Of a stretch of 32,704 bases of DNA, positions 17,884-25,974 are shown one piece after another. Every line of letters begins with the position of its first letter. The first letter of the stretch is position 1. Both the position numbers and the translations under genes were made by a program. The DNA is from Gammaproteobacteria bacterium (lineage in GTDB: Bacteria; Pseudomonadota; Gammaproteobacteria; Arenicellales; Arenicellaceae), in assembly GCA_017854775.1 (NCBI GenBank), contig JAFMHC010000026.1:1-32704 (forward strand). Direction: 5' to 3'. The notes under the pieces were generated by a model, which did no database searches, was not told the DNA's origin, and was given only the letters and a program-made list of their open reading frames with translations.

Positions 17884-18338
17884 TGTTTAAATTTTTTTTA
17901 TTGATAGTGTGCGTAATAGGTTTAATATTTTTCTCCATAGCCGGGAGCCTATTTTACTCAAACGATAGCATGTGTAAACGAGTTGATAATTTGACCCAGT
18001 CAGACGAAATGAAACTACATATTGAAGACTGGGTGAATGTAAGTCTTCAATATTTTAGAGACTACAACGAAGGTAAGTATTTTGGGCAAGTACTGTTCTT
18101 TGAAGAGCACGAAAACTTGCCTAAATTGGATTTGAATCTGCTGGGGTTACATGACTACCGTGCATCGGTAAGCCTAGAATTACCAGAGAATAGTGATAGG
18201 GATGTGATAGTTCTGAGACTTGGCGAAGGTAGACGCTACTATGCAATTTTAAGTTTAAAAAAGTTCGAAGATTCGAAAGGCTCTACTTTTAAAGTTATTG
18301 ATACAGATGTGATCTGTGGAGTGGTTGAAGGACAATGA
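17883..18338 (+). CDS. small membrane-anchored protein, probable immunity protein
   Basis: A 151-residue protein with one N-terminal membrane helix or uncleaved signal (about 3-25) and a soluble, probably periplasmic, domain rich in aromatic and acidic residues. Two cysteines (about 31 and 145) could form a disulfide. Its ATG overlaps the stop of an upstream toxin-like tail by one base. No family is recognised; the immunity role comes only from this coupling, from its size and anchor, and from the neighbouring lipase-ankyrin pair. Confidence 0.6.
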   Translation: MFKFFLLIVCVIGLIFFSIAGSLFYSNDSMCKRVDNLTQSDEMKLHIEDWVNVSLQYFRDYNEGKYFGQVLFFEEHENLPKLDLNLLGLHDYRASVSLELPENSDRDVIVLRLGEGRRYYAILSLKKFEDSKGSTFKVIDTDVICGVVEGQ

Positions 18339-18490
18339 AATTAGTCAAAGCGATACGGAAAGTAATCTGATCAAGTCTTTTCTCTTTCCTTTCTGGCAAG
18401 CGCCTCAGTATTCGATAGATTCCCAAAAAAGGATGTAAGAAATAGTCGTTATACTTGGTAAAAGGAATAATAAATAGATTCAGAAGTTAC

Positions 18491-20287
18491 TCACTTATCG
18501 TCAAAAATAATAACGTGCGCTGAAGTCCCAGACTGAATTCTTTGCCAATGAAAGTTAGTCAAAGGGTCCTCTGGAATTTGCTCTACTAAAGATCTAAATA
18601 GGCTTTCCACATCAACGCTACCCTGAGTTAAATCATCAATAGCCTGTGAATACTGTTTTAAGTATTCTCGGCTATAGCGATCGCTGTCGACTAATTCGTA
18701 GGCATCAACCGCTTGAACCTTTCCTTTCAATAGCAGTTGACCAATGGGTCTAAAGGTGAACGACGGACAGCGAGAGACGGTTTCTCCAGAGATGCACATA
18801 TCGGTTCCTAAATACTTATTAGCGCTCTCTAGCCGTGCAGTTGTATTAACGGTATCCCCGTAAGCGGTATAATTGAAGAAGGTGTCACCACCAAAGTTGC
18901 CGACGATGGCAGTGCCGGTATGAACGCCAATGCGAGTAGCACCAAAGTTAAAGCGTTTTGCCTCAGCTGACAGCGAGAATTCCTGAGACCACTTTTGCAT
19001 GGCTGACGCGCATCTTACGGCCGCCTCGGGGTGATCATCTCTGGCTAGGGGAGCGTTAAAAAACACGTAAACCGCATCACCAATAATTTTATCGATGGTG
19101 CCGTCATGCTCCATAGCGATATTGCACAAAGCTCCCAAGTAGTGATTCAATACTGGCATTATTTCAGATGGTTCAGCGCCTTCAATGGACGAGGTAAAGC
19201 CAGCCAAATCGGTAAACACACAACTCAATTCGACACGTTCTCCACCGAGTCTTAGTTTTTCTGGCTCCTCTAATAATTGATTAACCACCGCTGGTGAGAC
19301 AAAACGTGAGAACGCTTGTTTGATGAAACGCCGCTGATTGCGTTCGTCATCTGACCATTGCTTATTACGCAACCCTGAGTTGATTCTGGCTTTTAGTAAA
19401 ACCGGGTTAAACGGTTTTTGTAGGTAGTCAATCGCACCCGCTTCGATGCAACGAATCACACTATCCGCCTCTTCGAGTGCCGAAATCATAATCACAGGAA
19501 TATTACGCTGCTGCTTATCCGCGCGGATTTTAATCAATACTTCGTAGCCATTAATTTCTGGCATCATTAGGTCAAGTAGTACTAGGTCAAATTCACTCTT
19601 GGCAAGCTGTTCTAGCGCCTCAAATCCACCGGCAGCGCAGATCACCGTATGCCCATCTTTGCGCAGCCTTCTGGCTAGTAAGTCACGATTACTCTCAATA
19701 TCATCGACTACTAATATATGCCCTGTAATATTGGTTTCGACCGATCCTGAAGAGCACTGATCGCCTTCGCCCTCTATTGCTTGAATGCTCTTCACCAAGT
19801 CGCTCGACAGCTCAGCACTTATGGCATCACTTTCAACATCAAAGGCATCGACTGTTGAAAACTTTACATAGGTATTAATGTCGCCGAGCAATTGATTGGC
19901 AATGCCAAGCAATTTTTCAAAATCAGGCAACAGCGACTCCGCCCCAAAATCAGCAAGATCTTCAACCAACATCTCGCCATAGCCTTTGATCGCGTTTATC
20001 GGCGTACGAAGCTCATGGCGAATTATTTGCTGAGCATCGACCTCCATTGCGGTATGTTTAGTTTTTTCCACCCCTACGGCACTATCGCCAAGCAACTCGT
20101 CGACAACGCGCGTCATTTGATGAGCGGCGGTGGATATGCGAGAGAGATCGTCGATCATCTCTAGGGCGCCAAGTTGGCTTGCTTGCTCGTGTAAAATATC
20201 GCTGTACTCAACTAACGCTTGGACAGGCGCATGCAATTGTTGACGAATATTTGCGGCCTGTGTTCGTTTGATGCGGCTATCTAACAT
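18491..20287 (-). CDS. adenylate cyclase (class III) fused to HisKA-like and receiver domains
   Basis: A 598-residue cytosolic protein. The N-terminus has two HisKA-like helical hairpins in tandem: a degenerate one (about 13-68) and a canonical one with H-box RHELRTPINAIKGYGE (His91). No HATPase domain follows. A receiver domain spans about 189-305 (acidic pocket Asp195/Asp196, phospho-acceptor Asp239, Lys291). A linker leads to a class III cyclase domain (about 350-540) with metal-binding Asp360 (FTDLAGF) and Asp404 (GDAV), adenine-specifying Lys400 and Asp478 (YGDTVNTTARLE), and transition-state Asn481/Arg485. It should make cAMP when switched by phosphorylation. It is the last gene of a three-gene operon, 24 bp after the hybrid kinase. 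Confidence 0.88.
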   Translation of the reverse strand: MLDSRIKRTQAANIRQQLHAPVQALVEYSDILHEQASQLGALEMIDDLSRISTAAHQMTRVVDELLGDSAVGVEKTKHTAMEVDAQQIIRHELRTPINAIKGYGEMLVEDLADFGAESLLPDFEKLLGIANQLLGDINTYVKFSTVDAFDVESDAISAELSSDLVKSIQAIEGEGDQCSSGSVETNITGHILVVDDIESNRDLLARRLRKDGHTVICAAGGFEALEQLAKSEFDLVLLDLMMPEINGYEVLIKIRADKQQRNIPVIMISALEEADSVIRCIEAGAIDYLQKPFNPVLLKARINSGLRNKQWSDDERNQRRFIKQAFSRFVSPAVVNQLLEEPEKLRLGGERVELSCVFTDLAGFTSSIEGAEPSEIMPVLNHYLGALCNIAMEHDGTIDKIIGDAVYVFFNAPLARDDHPEAAVRCASAMQKWSQEFSLSAEAKRFNFGATRIGVHTGTAIVGNFGGDTFFNYTAYGDTVNTTARLESANKYLGTDMCISGETVSRCPSFTFRPIGQLLLKGKVQAVDAYELVDSDRYSREYLKQYSQAIDDLTQGSVDVESLFRSLVEQIPEDPLTNFHWQRIQSGTSAHVIIFDDK

Positions 20288-20311
20288 ATTAGTATTTTGA
20301 AATAGCGGCGT

Positions 20312-22618
20312 TTAGGAAGAGTGAGGCGACGCTAAGGTCGACCTGATCTGTTCACTCACTGAGCCCAATATTTGGATCAATGGCGCTTCAGATTTTTCAT
20401 ATATTTTTTCGACTCGGCCTTGAAGGCGAGCGTAGTCTTCGTTGGTCAGAGTTTTAGCCGTCAAGACGATCACCGGAATGTCTTTCCACTCTGGAGTTCG
20501 CTTAACCCGATCAAGAAATTCAAAGCCATCGACCTCAGGCATCATTAAGTCTAGTAATATAATATCCGGTATCAATTGCTCAATTTGTTCCCAACCAGCT
20601 TGCCCATTAATCGCTTCGGATACAGTGCACTCAAGTTTCTCGAAAGTATGTCGTACCACTGAGCGCGTTGCCTCATCATCGTCAATTACCAATATTTGAA
20701 ATTGGCCTAAAGAGTCCGGAATATGCTTTGCTACAACTTCTCTGAGAGTGCGTTGCTGTACAGGTTTGGATATGTAATCAGCTGCACCTAAGGTGTAACC
20801 CATTTTTTTCTCATCAACAATACTGACCATGATCACAGGGATATGCGAGATAGTCTCATCATTTTTAACTTTGCTTAGCACTGTCCAGCCGTCAACATTG
20901 GCCATCAGGACATCTAAGGTAATAATATCTGGCTGCCATTGCCTAGCCAAATCCACCACTTCGGCTCCATCAGAAACCGTCTTAACATTATAGCCATCTT
21001 TCTCAAGGTGACGCCTCAACAGGTCTCTAGCAACGGGATCATCGTCAACTACCATGATTTTACGCGCATTGTTGTCTACCTCTATGCGCGGTGAATCATC
21101 AATCTCTGCCGGCACCGCAGCGATAACCTCATTTTGTTTGTAGTAGACTGGCAAGCGCATGATAAATGAGGTTCCCTCACCAACCTTGCTCTCAACCTCG
21201 ATCTCACCACCTAGTAGGTGACAAAATTGTTGAGTGATGCTCAAACCTAAGCCAGTGCCGCCGTACTTTCTAGTGGTAGATACATCGGCCTGACTGAATG
21301 GTTCAAATACTTTCTCTTGCTGTTCGGGTGTCATTCCAATGCCCGTGTCACTGATCGTGAAGACCATAGACTCATCGCCGTTCAGTGTTCCCTTATCAAC
21401 CGATAGAACGATCTTACCTTGCTCTGTGAATTTTGCCGAATTACTTAAGAAATTGAATATAGATTGGCGAATTTTCAGTAAATCCGAATGCATTGTCCCT
21501 ATGTTTTGGTCACAACGTATTTCAAGCGTATTGTTATTTTTGTTTACCAACGGCTCAACCGTGGCCGGAATTTCTCCGATCATTTTATACACGTCGAAGG
21601 ATTCACAATACGTTTCCATTTTGCCAGATTCGATTTTCGAGATATCCAGAACGCCATTAATCAGGTCAAGAAGGTGCCGGCCAGCGCCGTGAATTTTTTC
21701 TAAATCAGGAACAAAAATATCGCTCACTTCAGGCAGGTCGCGAGCCTCGTCTTGTAGTAATTCGCTGTAACCAATTACCGCGTTTAGCGGCGTGCGTAAC
21801 TCGTGGCTCATATTGGCTAAAAAGGTACTCTTAGCGTTACTTGCTTCCTCGGCCTTTTCTCGCGCTTCGGTAATCTCCGCTTCAGCTTGTTTCTGTTGGC
21901 TAATATCTCGGCAATAAACATTGACTATATCTTCGCCGACCACTGGCGCAAGCATGATTGCGTAGGTGCGCCCGGCATGCTCATATTCAAATTCAGCATG
22001 TTCATTGGTCTTTAATACATAGATGAAAAGTTTCTGAAGATCCTTCGGGCCCTTTTCTCCGAGTTGACAATTAATACTTGCTCGAAGCACTTCGCTCGCT
22101 TGATTGGCATACTCCATGGTGCCATCACGGGTGAACCTAAGCACCGGGTTTGGATTTTCCTCAGGCATTCGCGCGAGTTGTCTTATGCGTGTTTCAGCCC
22201 GCCTAATCTCAGTTATATCGTTAAGTGTGCATAAGACACCACCGGACGAGATCGGCTCGTAACGGAACACGATATGGGTATTGTCGGCAAACTTGTGTTC
22301 GACCTCGTGTTGTTCCAATTTAGCAATCTGGTTGACACGTTTGGCTATCAAGGTTTCAACATCATCATTTTCAGAATCGAAATCTCCACGTTCAGCACGA
22401 AAACGAAATAGCTCTTCAAGATAGACTCCTGGCTTGCAAAGTAGCCGGTCAAGCCCTTGAGCTTCGGCAAAACGCTTGTTCGACGCGACTAGCCGCAAAT
22501 CCTTGTCAAACACAGCAAAACCAAATTGCATTAATTCTAAACCCGACAACAATAACTGTAGAGATTCAGTTAGAGATTCAAGTCCGTGCTTTCCAATGGT
22601 TGCGGTAGATTCAATCAT
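20312..22618 (-). CDS. hybrid histidine kinase, PAS-PAS-HisKA-HATPase-REC-REC
   Basis: A 768-residue protein without membrane helices, so a soluble sensor. PAS domains lie at about 20-140 and 150-245. HisKA has phospho-accepting His272 (MSHELRTPLNA). The HATPase has Asn393 (N box), Asp424 (DTGIGM) and GGTGLGLS (G2). Receiver 1 (about 520-632) has acceptor Asp569 in LDVLMANVDG, with Asn where the usual Pro is found. Receiver 2 (about 641-755) has acceptor Asp690 in LDLMMPEVDG, and its beta-5 lysine motif is altered (EKSEAP). CAGGAA lies five bases before the ATG. It lies between the receiver-only gene and the cyclase gene and probably phosphorylates both; the PAS ligand is unknown. Confidence 0.93.
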   Translation of the reverse strand: MIESTATIGKHGLESLTESLQLLLSGLELMQFGFAVFDKDLRLVASNKRFAEAQGLDRLLCKPGVYLEELFRFRAERGDFDSENDDVETLIAKRVNQIAKLEQHEVEHKFADNTHIVFRYEPISSGGVLCTLNDITEIRRAETRIRQLARMPEENPNPVLRFTRDGTMEYANQASEVLRASINCQLGEKGPKDLQKLFIYVLKTNEHAEFEYEHAGRTYAIMLAPVVGEDIVNVYCRDISQQKQAEAEITEAREKAEEASNAKSTFLANMSHELRTPLNAVIGYSELLQDEARDLPEVSDIFVPDLEKIHGAGRHLLDLINGVLDISKIESGKMETYCESFDVYKMIGEIPATVEPLVNKNNNTLEIRCDQNIGTMHSDLLKIRQSIFNFLSNSAKFTEQGKIVLSVDKGTLNGDESMVFTISDTGIGMTPEQQEKVFEPFSQADVSTTRKYGGTGLGLSITQQFCHLLGGEIEVESKVGEGTSFIMRLPVYYKQNEVIAAVPAEIDDSPRIEVDNNARKIMVVDDDPVARDLLRRHLEKDGYNVKTVSDGAEVVDLARQWQPDIITLDVLMANVDGWTVLSKVKNDETISHIPVIMVSIVDEKKMGYTLGAADYISKPVQQRTLREVVAKHIPDSLGQFQILVIDDDEATRSVVRHTFEKLECTVSEAINGQAGWEQIEQLIPDIILLDLMMPEVDGFEFLDRVKRTPEWKDIPVIVLTAKTLTNEDYARLQGRVEKIYEKSEAPLIQILGSVSEQIRSTLASPHSS

Positions 22619-22642
22619 TATATTTCCTGGTAATTAAATCGA

Positions 22643-23020
22643 TCAGCTATGCGAGTTTTTCTCTAACAATTGAGCGATTTTTTCCAACAATCGAGGAAGC
22701 TCGACAGGCTTGGTATCGTAATCGTCGCAGCCAGCTTTTAGCGCCTTTTCTTTATCGGCTGGCATCGCGTGAGCAGTAAGCGCAATAACCGGAATGTGCT
22801 GTACAGACTCATCAGCTTTGATAAGCCTAGTCGCCTCCCATCCATCTATTTCTGGCAAACTCATGTCCATCAATATTAAGGCCGGTTGTTCACTTAGTGC
22901 CAAAGCGACTCCTTGAGCGCCATCAATTGCAATTACAACCTCAAACCCTTTGCGAACCAATCGTCGGGATAACATATCCCGGTTCATTTCATTATCTTCG
23001 ACCAATAAAATTTTAGTCAT
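22643..23020 (-). CDS. single-domain response regulator (CheY-like receiver)
   Basis: A 125-residue stand-alone receiver: acidic pocket Glu8/Asp9 (LLVEDNEMNRDML), phospho-acceptor Asp52 (MDMSLPEIDG), Thr82 and Lys104 (TKPVE). The ATG at 23020, with AAGGAG upstream, is chosen over an in-frame TTG at 23080, whose extra 20 residues would be encoded by the end of the adjacent inverted-repeat element. The DNA-free, single-domain form and the 24-bp spacing to the hybrid kinase suggest a phosphate shuttle or sink in the relay. It is the first gene of the operon. Confidence 0.92.
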   Translation of the reverse strand: MTKILLVEDNEMNRDMLSRRLVRKGFEVVIAIDGAQGVALALSEQPALILMDMSLPEIDGWEATRLIKADESVQHIPVIALTAHAMPADKEKALKAGCDDYDTKPVELPRLLEKIAQLLEKNSHS

Positions 23021-23041
23021 AATTCTTATTATTCTCCTTAA

Positions 23042-23304
23042 GGAGCCTCTGATTAAGTCTAAATGACCTCTGGCCTTCAAGCGGATTCACAATCAAGGCA
23101 TTGTTTTGTAGGCATGACTGGTCACGTCAAAAAACAATAACGCCGAGTGTGGATCCGCTTGAAAGCCCCGTAGGGTAAGGCTTTAAGCGCACATCTACGT
23201 TGTTCCCGCTCTCACTAAGGACTACGGCCATTATCCTCGAGCGGCGCCTAGTAGCTGCTCGCTTCAAGTCTTACAGAGGCCGTTTATACTTAATCAGAGG
23301 CTCC
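23042..23304. mobile_element. 263-bp MITE-like element with about 31-bp terminal inverted repeats and TTAA target duplication
   Basis: The ends GGAGCCTCTGATTAAGT (from 23042) and its reverse complement (to 23304) form inverted repeats that run about 31 bases with three mismatches. TTAA flanks both sides (23038-23041 and 23305-23308), as after a transposition event. Internal inverted repeats occur, for example CAAGCGGATTCACA with TGTGGATCCGCTTG and GCTTGAAAGCC with GGCTTTAAGC. No coding frame is seen. The ends and target preference resemble IS5-type elements, but I could not match a named one. It lies directly upstream of the response-regulator operon and may supply or disturb its promoter. 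Confidence 0.7.
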
Positions 23305-23536
23305 TTAAGCAGCGAGCTTCTGATTTTCGGTAGTCAGACTAAGTGCAGTCGCAACGAAGCGTGCTTGATACATAACCCCCGTTTACATAGTTAGTCATGA
23401 TAATAATTCTAACATAATGAATTAAATTGAGTTCCCTCGTTGTGCGCGGGAGCTTAGATTGAATACGGTTTTTGATCGTAAAAAAACATTGCTCCAAAGA
23501 GCAACCAAATTGATACTGATGCATATCTGTCTTGCG

Positions 23537-23813
23537 AGGTATTACAGGCTATTACAGTGAAGGGAGTAAAGCAAACCGCTTGGCTAGAAGTGCTCATTCA
23601 CCTTCGCAATGCGCCAACCTCATTAATGAAAGAATTAGATTACGGTAGAGGTATCGATACGCTCACGACGAGGCCGAGGGTTATGCTGCCGGCGAAGTGT
23701 ATTTACCTGATTGACTCGCCGGTCAGCAATTTTATCATCCGCTAGAACGCGGCTTAGAAATCAAAATTAAGCAAAAACTTGATCACCTGCGCCAGCTGGA
23801 TAAGAAGCGTTGA
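23537..23813 (+). pseudogene. decayed second copy of the rarA 3' end
   Basis: About 277 bases match the last ~270 bases of rarA (15598-15867) in the same orientation. From the CTAGAAGTGC motif onward I count about 24 differences over roughly 230 aligned bases, many at synonymous third positions. There is also a one-base deletion and an in-frame TGA, so it cannot be functional. The final 56 bases are identical. The many silent differences suggest the copy diverged as a working gene in another lineage before it decayed here. There is no 5' part of the gene upstream. Between 23309 and 23536 I see no other gene. Confidence 0.9.
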
Positions 23814-23815
23814 AT
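23760..23815 (+). repeat. right copy of the 56-bp perfect direct repeat
   Basis: Identical to 15814-15869. It marks the far boundary of the putative inserted segment of about 7.9 kb; identity stops two bases after the rarA stop codon. Confidence 0.7.
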
Positions 23816-23970
23816 TATACGGCCTCGGTTTGCCAGGGTGTATATGCAGTGCTAACTTGGGGATTACGGGCAAGATAACCGGCGGCCGTTTTTCTACCGG
23901 TTTTAAAGATCGCGTTCCGAGCGTTTAACGGTCTTATAACCTATCTGGAGGAGTGATCAGCAAGGCAGGC

Positions 23971-24024
23971 AATTGGTTGGATCAAAAAGGGCGTTGATTT
24001 CCCTCATCCCGAGTTGGTTCTCAC
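23971..24024 (+). pseudogene. possible C-terminal scrap of another ankyrin-type immunity gene
   Basis: With one frame change at about 23991 the sequence reads NWLDQKG then VDFPHPELV, similar in pattern to the end of the ankyrin protein (WLADKGVELP). It is only about 18 codons, so this is a weak call. The rest of 23816-24032 shows no gene. Confidence 0.25.
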
Positions 24025-24032
24025 TTTAATGC

Positions 24033-24827
24033 CTATTCATCATCTAACAATAGATACAACGTACCGTTAATATTACCTAAGCGGTCACGGGGTATTAGAG
24101 ACTCTAAGCGGTTATTGAACCAATAATTAGCGATAGCAAGATATCCGTTGTTGTTGGGATGAAGTCCATCTGAATCTCTTAACGTAGCCCAATTTGGTAG
24201 CAAATGGATGTAATGGTCGACCAAATACACTTCATTGCCTTTGTTTTGGCTCCTCGCTACCGCGTTGCGTATCTGCGGGTTCACCAACGGTGCGGAATCG
24301 GTGGGTGGTATGGTTCCAACGATGGGAATAAAACCTTGAGCAATCGATCGATCAATCATTAGTTCAATATTCATCCCAGTTGTGGATGCTGGAATATCGT
24401 AATCCATGTCGTTAGTGCCGTAGAGAATGAGAATATATTGTCTTTGCGACGGGCCGTGGAGTTCTTTAGCCGTTGAAAGATCAGACGTAATACGCTGTAA
24501 GCCGTTTCCAACACCAATGCTTTCATTGAAAGTTGGGCCGGAAGGCGAGCCACCATAGCCAAAATTAGCCACCAAGCTTTTGCGATTATTGTCCCTCAGT
24601 ATTTCATCTAAATACTGAGATGGAACACCGAATTGCAGGGCTCCATCACCAGACCTGTTGTCTTGCGAAAAAATAGAAGCTTGGTTAAACCCCAGAGAAA
24701 TGCTGTCGCCAAACAATACGACTAAGTTTGGGTCTTGTTTTGCATGCGCGACATTAGAGAGACTCAGTAACACGCTTGTTGAGGCTATTACAACAAGTCG
24801 TGTAATTGTTTGGAATATGAAATTCAT
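24033..24827 (-). CDS. secreted SGNH/GDSL-family hydrolase
   Basis: A 264-residue protein with a signal peptide (to about residue 29, AHA-K), so exported. It carries the SGNH blocks: GDSISLG with nucleophile Ser42, the glycine block NFGYGGS (88-94), GTND with Asn139, and DGLHPN with Asp220 and His223 as the rest of the triad. Members are esterases or lipases acting on small esters, lipids or acetylated sugars; the substrate is not evident. Overall layout is closest to the lysophospholipase/arylesterase-like group. It follows the propeller-like secreted protein by 37 bp on the same strand, so the two may be co-transcribed and act together outside the cell. Confidence 0.87.
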   Translation of the reverse strand: MNFIFQTITRLVVIASTSVLLSLSNVAHAKQDPNLVVLFGDSISLGFNQASIFSQDNRSGDGALQFGVPSQYLDEILRDNNRKSLVANFGYGGSPSGPTFNESIGVGNGLQRITSDLSTAKELHGPSQRQYILILYGTNDMDYDIPASTTGMNIELMIDRSIAQGFIPIVGTIPPTDSAPLVNPQIRNAVARSQNKGNEVYLVDHYIHLLPNWATLRDSDGLHPNNNGYLAIANYWFNNRLESLIPRDRLGNINGTLYLLLDDE

Positions 24828-24864
24828 GTTTGTTGAAATAATTCGACAATAAGAGAGGGGAGTC

Positions 24865-25683
24865 TTATTGCTCAGTTGTGGGTTTAAATTTTGCTGATAC
24901 GGTGCGCGATTGTATCATTAAGTTGTTGGGAAAGTGGATGGTCGATGCGCCGATCTTGGGCGCGAATTCTGGAGTAGGCACACTTTCTGGTAAAAGCGTA
25001 TCGGCCGCTAACCGCTGCTGTTTAAAGGCGACGCGGTTGTTTGTCGAAATTGTCTTGGAATGCATGACGTAATCATTTTTATCAACGTTATAAGCAGACC
25101 AAGACACAGTAACATCGCCATTTTTGTTTAACGACGCGTTTGGTGCTATATCAGGTACTTGGTTTATCTCATTGACTTGAACTGGGTGACTCCAGCCCAT
25201 GCCAGGCTCACGATGAATGGCGACAATGTCACTTTGGCCTGTGCTACTTTCAGCCCAAACGACCCAGGCACGATTCTGCAAATCAAACAATACAGTCGCA
25301 CCGATGTTCTCGGTACCATAATTACTCAATAGAGCGGCGTCGCTCCAAACCCCGCTACTTGCTTGATACGACTTTTGCATCAAAACCGAGGTGTTCTTAT
25401 GCAGCTCGGTCCAGACTAAGAGCTGATTGCCACGCTGGTCACTGCCAATAGTGACCGACCAAATAGGTTGATCCGTTCTATATATCTCGATTGGCTGCCC
25501 CCAGCTCTCACCGTTAAAAGACGCAAGCGAAATAGTCCTTGAGTCTCCTTGTGCTTGGTGCCAAACAAACTGGGCAATGGGCTCAACTCTAGTTGGCTCA
25601 GCTTTAGTGGACACAACTTTAGAATGTACGCCGCTAGTAAACAAGTAGAGGGTTAGTATCGAGATAGTGAATTTTATGTTCAT
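24865..25683 (-). CDS. secreted protein with beta-propeller-like repeats, function unknown
   Basis: A 272-residue protein with a signal peptide (MNIKFTISILTLYLFTSGVHS). The mature part shows repeated beta-strand blocks spaced about 45-50 residues apart, each with a Trp-containing strand such as AQFVWHQ, LLVWTEL, AWVVWAESS and VTVSWSAY. These resemble sialidase or BNR-type propeller blades, about four or five of them. No catalytic motif is recognised. The last 60 residues are Pro/Thr-rich and end IQSRTVSAKF plus a short tail. It is the first gene of a likely two-gene unit with the SGNH hydrolase; a substrate-binding role is a guess from that pairing. Confidence 0.65.
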   Translation of the reverse strand: MNIKFTISILTLYLFTSGVHSKVVSTKAEPTRVEPIAQFVWHQAQGDSRTISLASFNGESWGQPIEIYRTDQPIWSVTIGSDQRGNQLLVWTELHKNTSVLMQKSYQASSGVWSDAALLSNYGTENIGATVLFDLQNRAWVVWAESSTGQSDIVAIHREPGMGWSHPVQVNEINQVPDIAPNASLNKNGDVTVSWSAYNVDKNDYVMHSKTISTNNRVAFKQQRLAADTLLPESVPTPEFAPKIGASTIHFPNNLMIQSRTVSAKFKPTTEQ

Positions 25684-25974
25684 TGTGACTATGTGTACCG
25701 CTGATCTTAAAGCCGTTAAATTGCTGAATGTAAACCTTTAGCTGCTTAGTATAAAACGTATAATGTTGTTGAGGCAGTTTTGTCTTGTCTGCAAAAACTA
25801 ATTCTCTATGTTTTGGTTTACACGAGTTGGTCTAGGCCTTAGAAAGCCATGCTCAGTAAAGCTGCGAGCAGCGATATCTTACGACAAAAAAGCTTCTTGA
25901 TTAGAATTAGGCCATGATGCCAAGTGCTATTGTCGCACTAAAGAGCGCGAGTTTTGCTAGGTTACCGGCCTGAC

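Noticed and set aside
23868-23920. resemblance of a short stretch (ITGGRFSTG) to the IlvD motif ITDGRFSGG
   Set aside because: Only about nine residues match and no other IlvD segment is nearby; probably chance.
25900-25974. small hydrophobic frame downstream of zur on the minus strand
   Set aside because: The stretch is only about 26 codons, has no usable start codon and follows a stop; too short to call.
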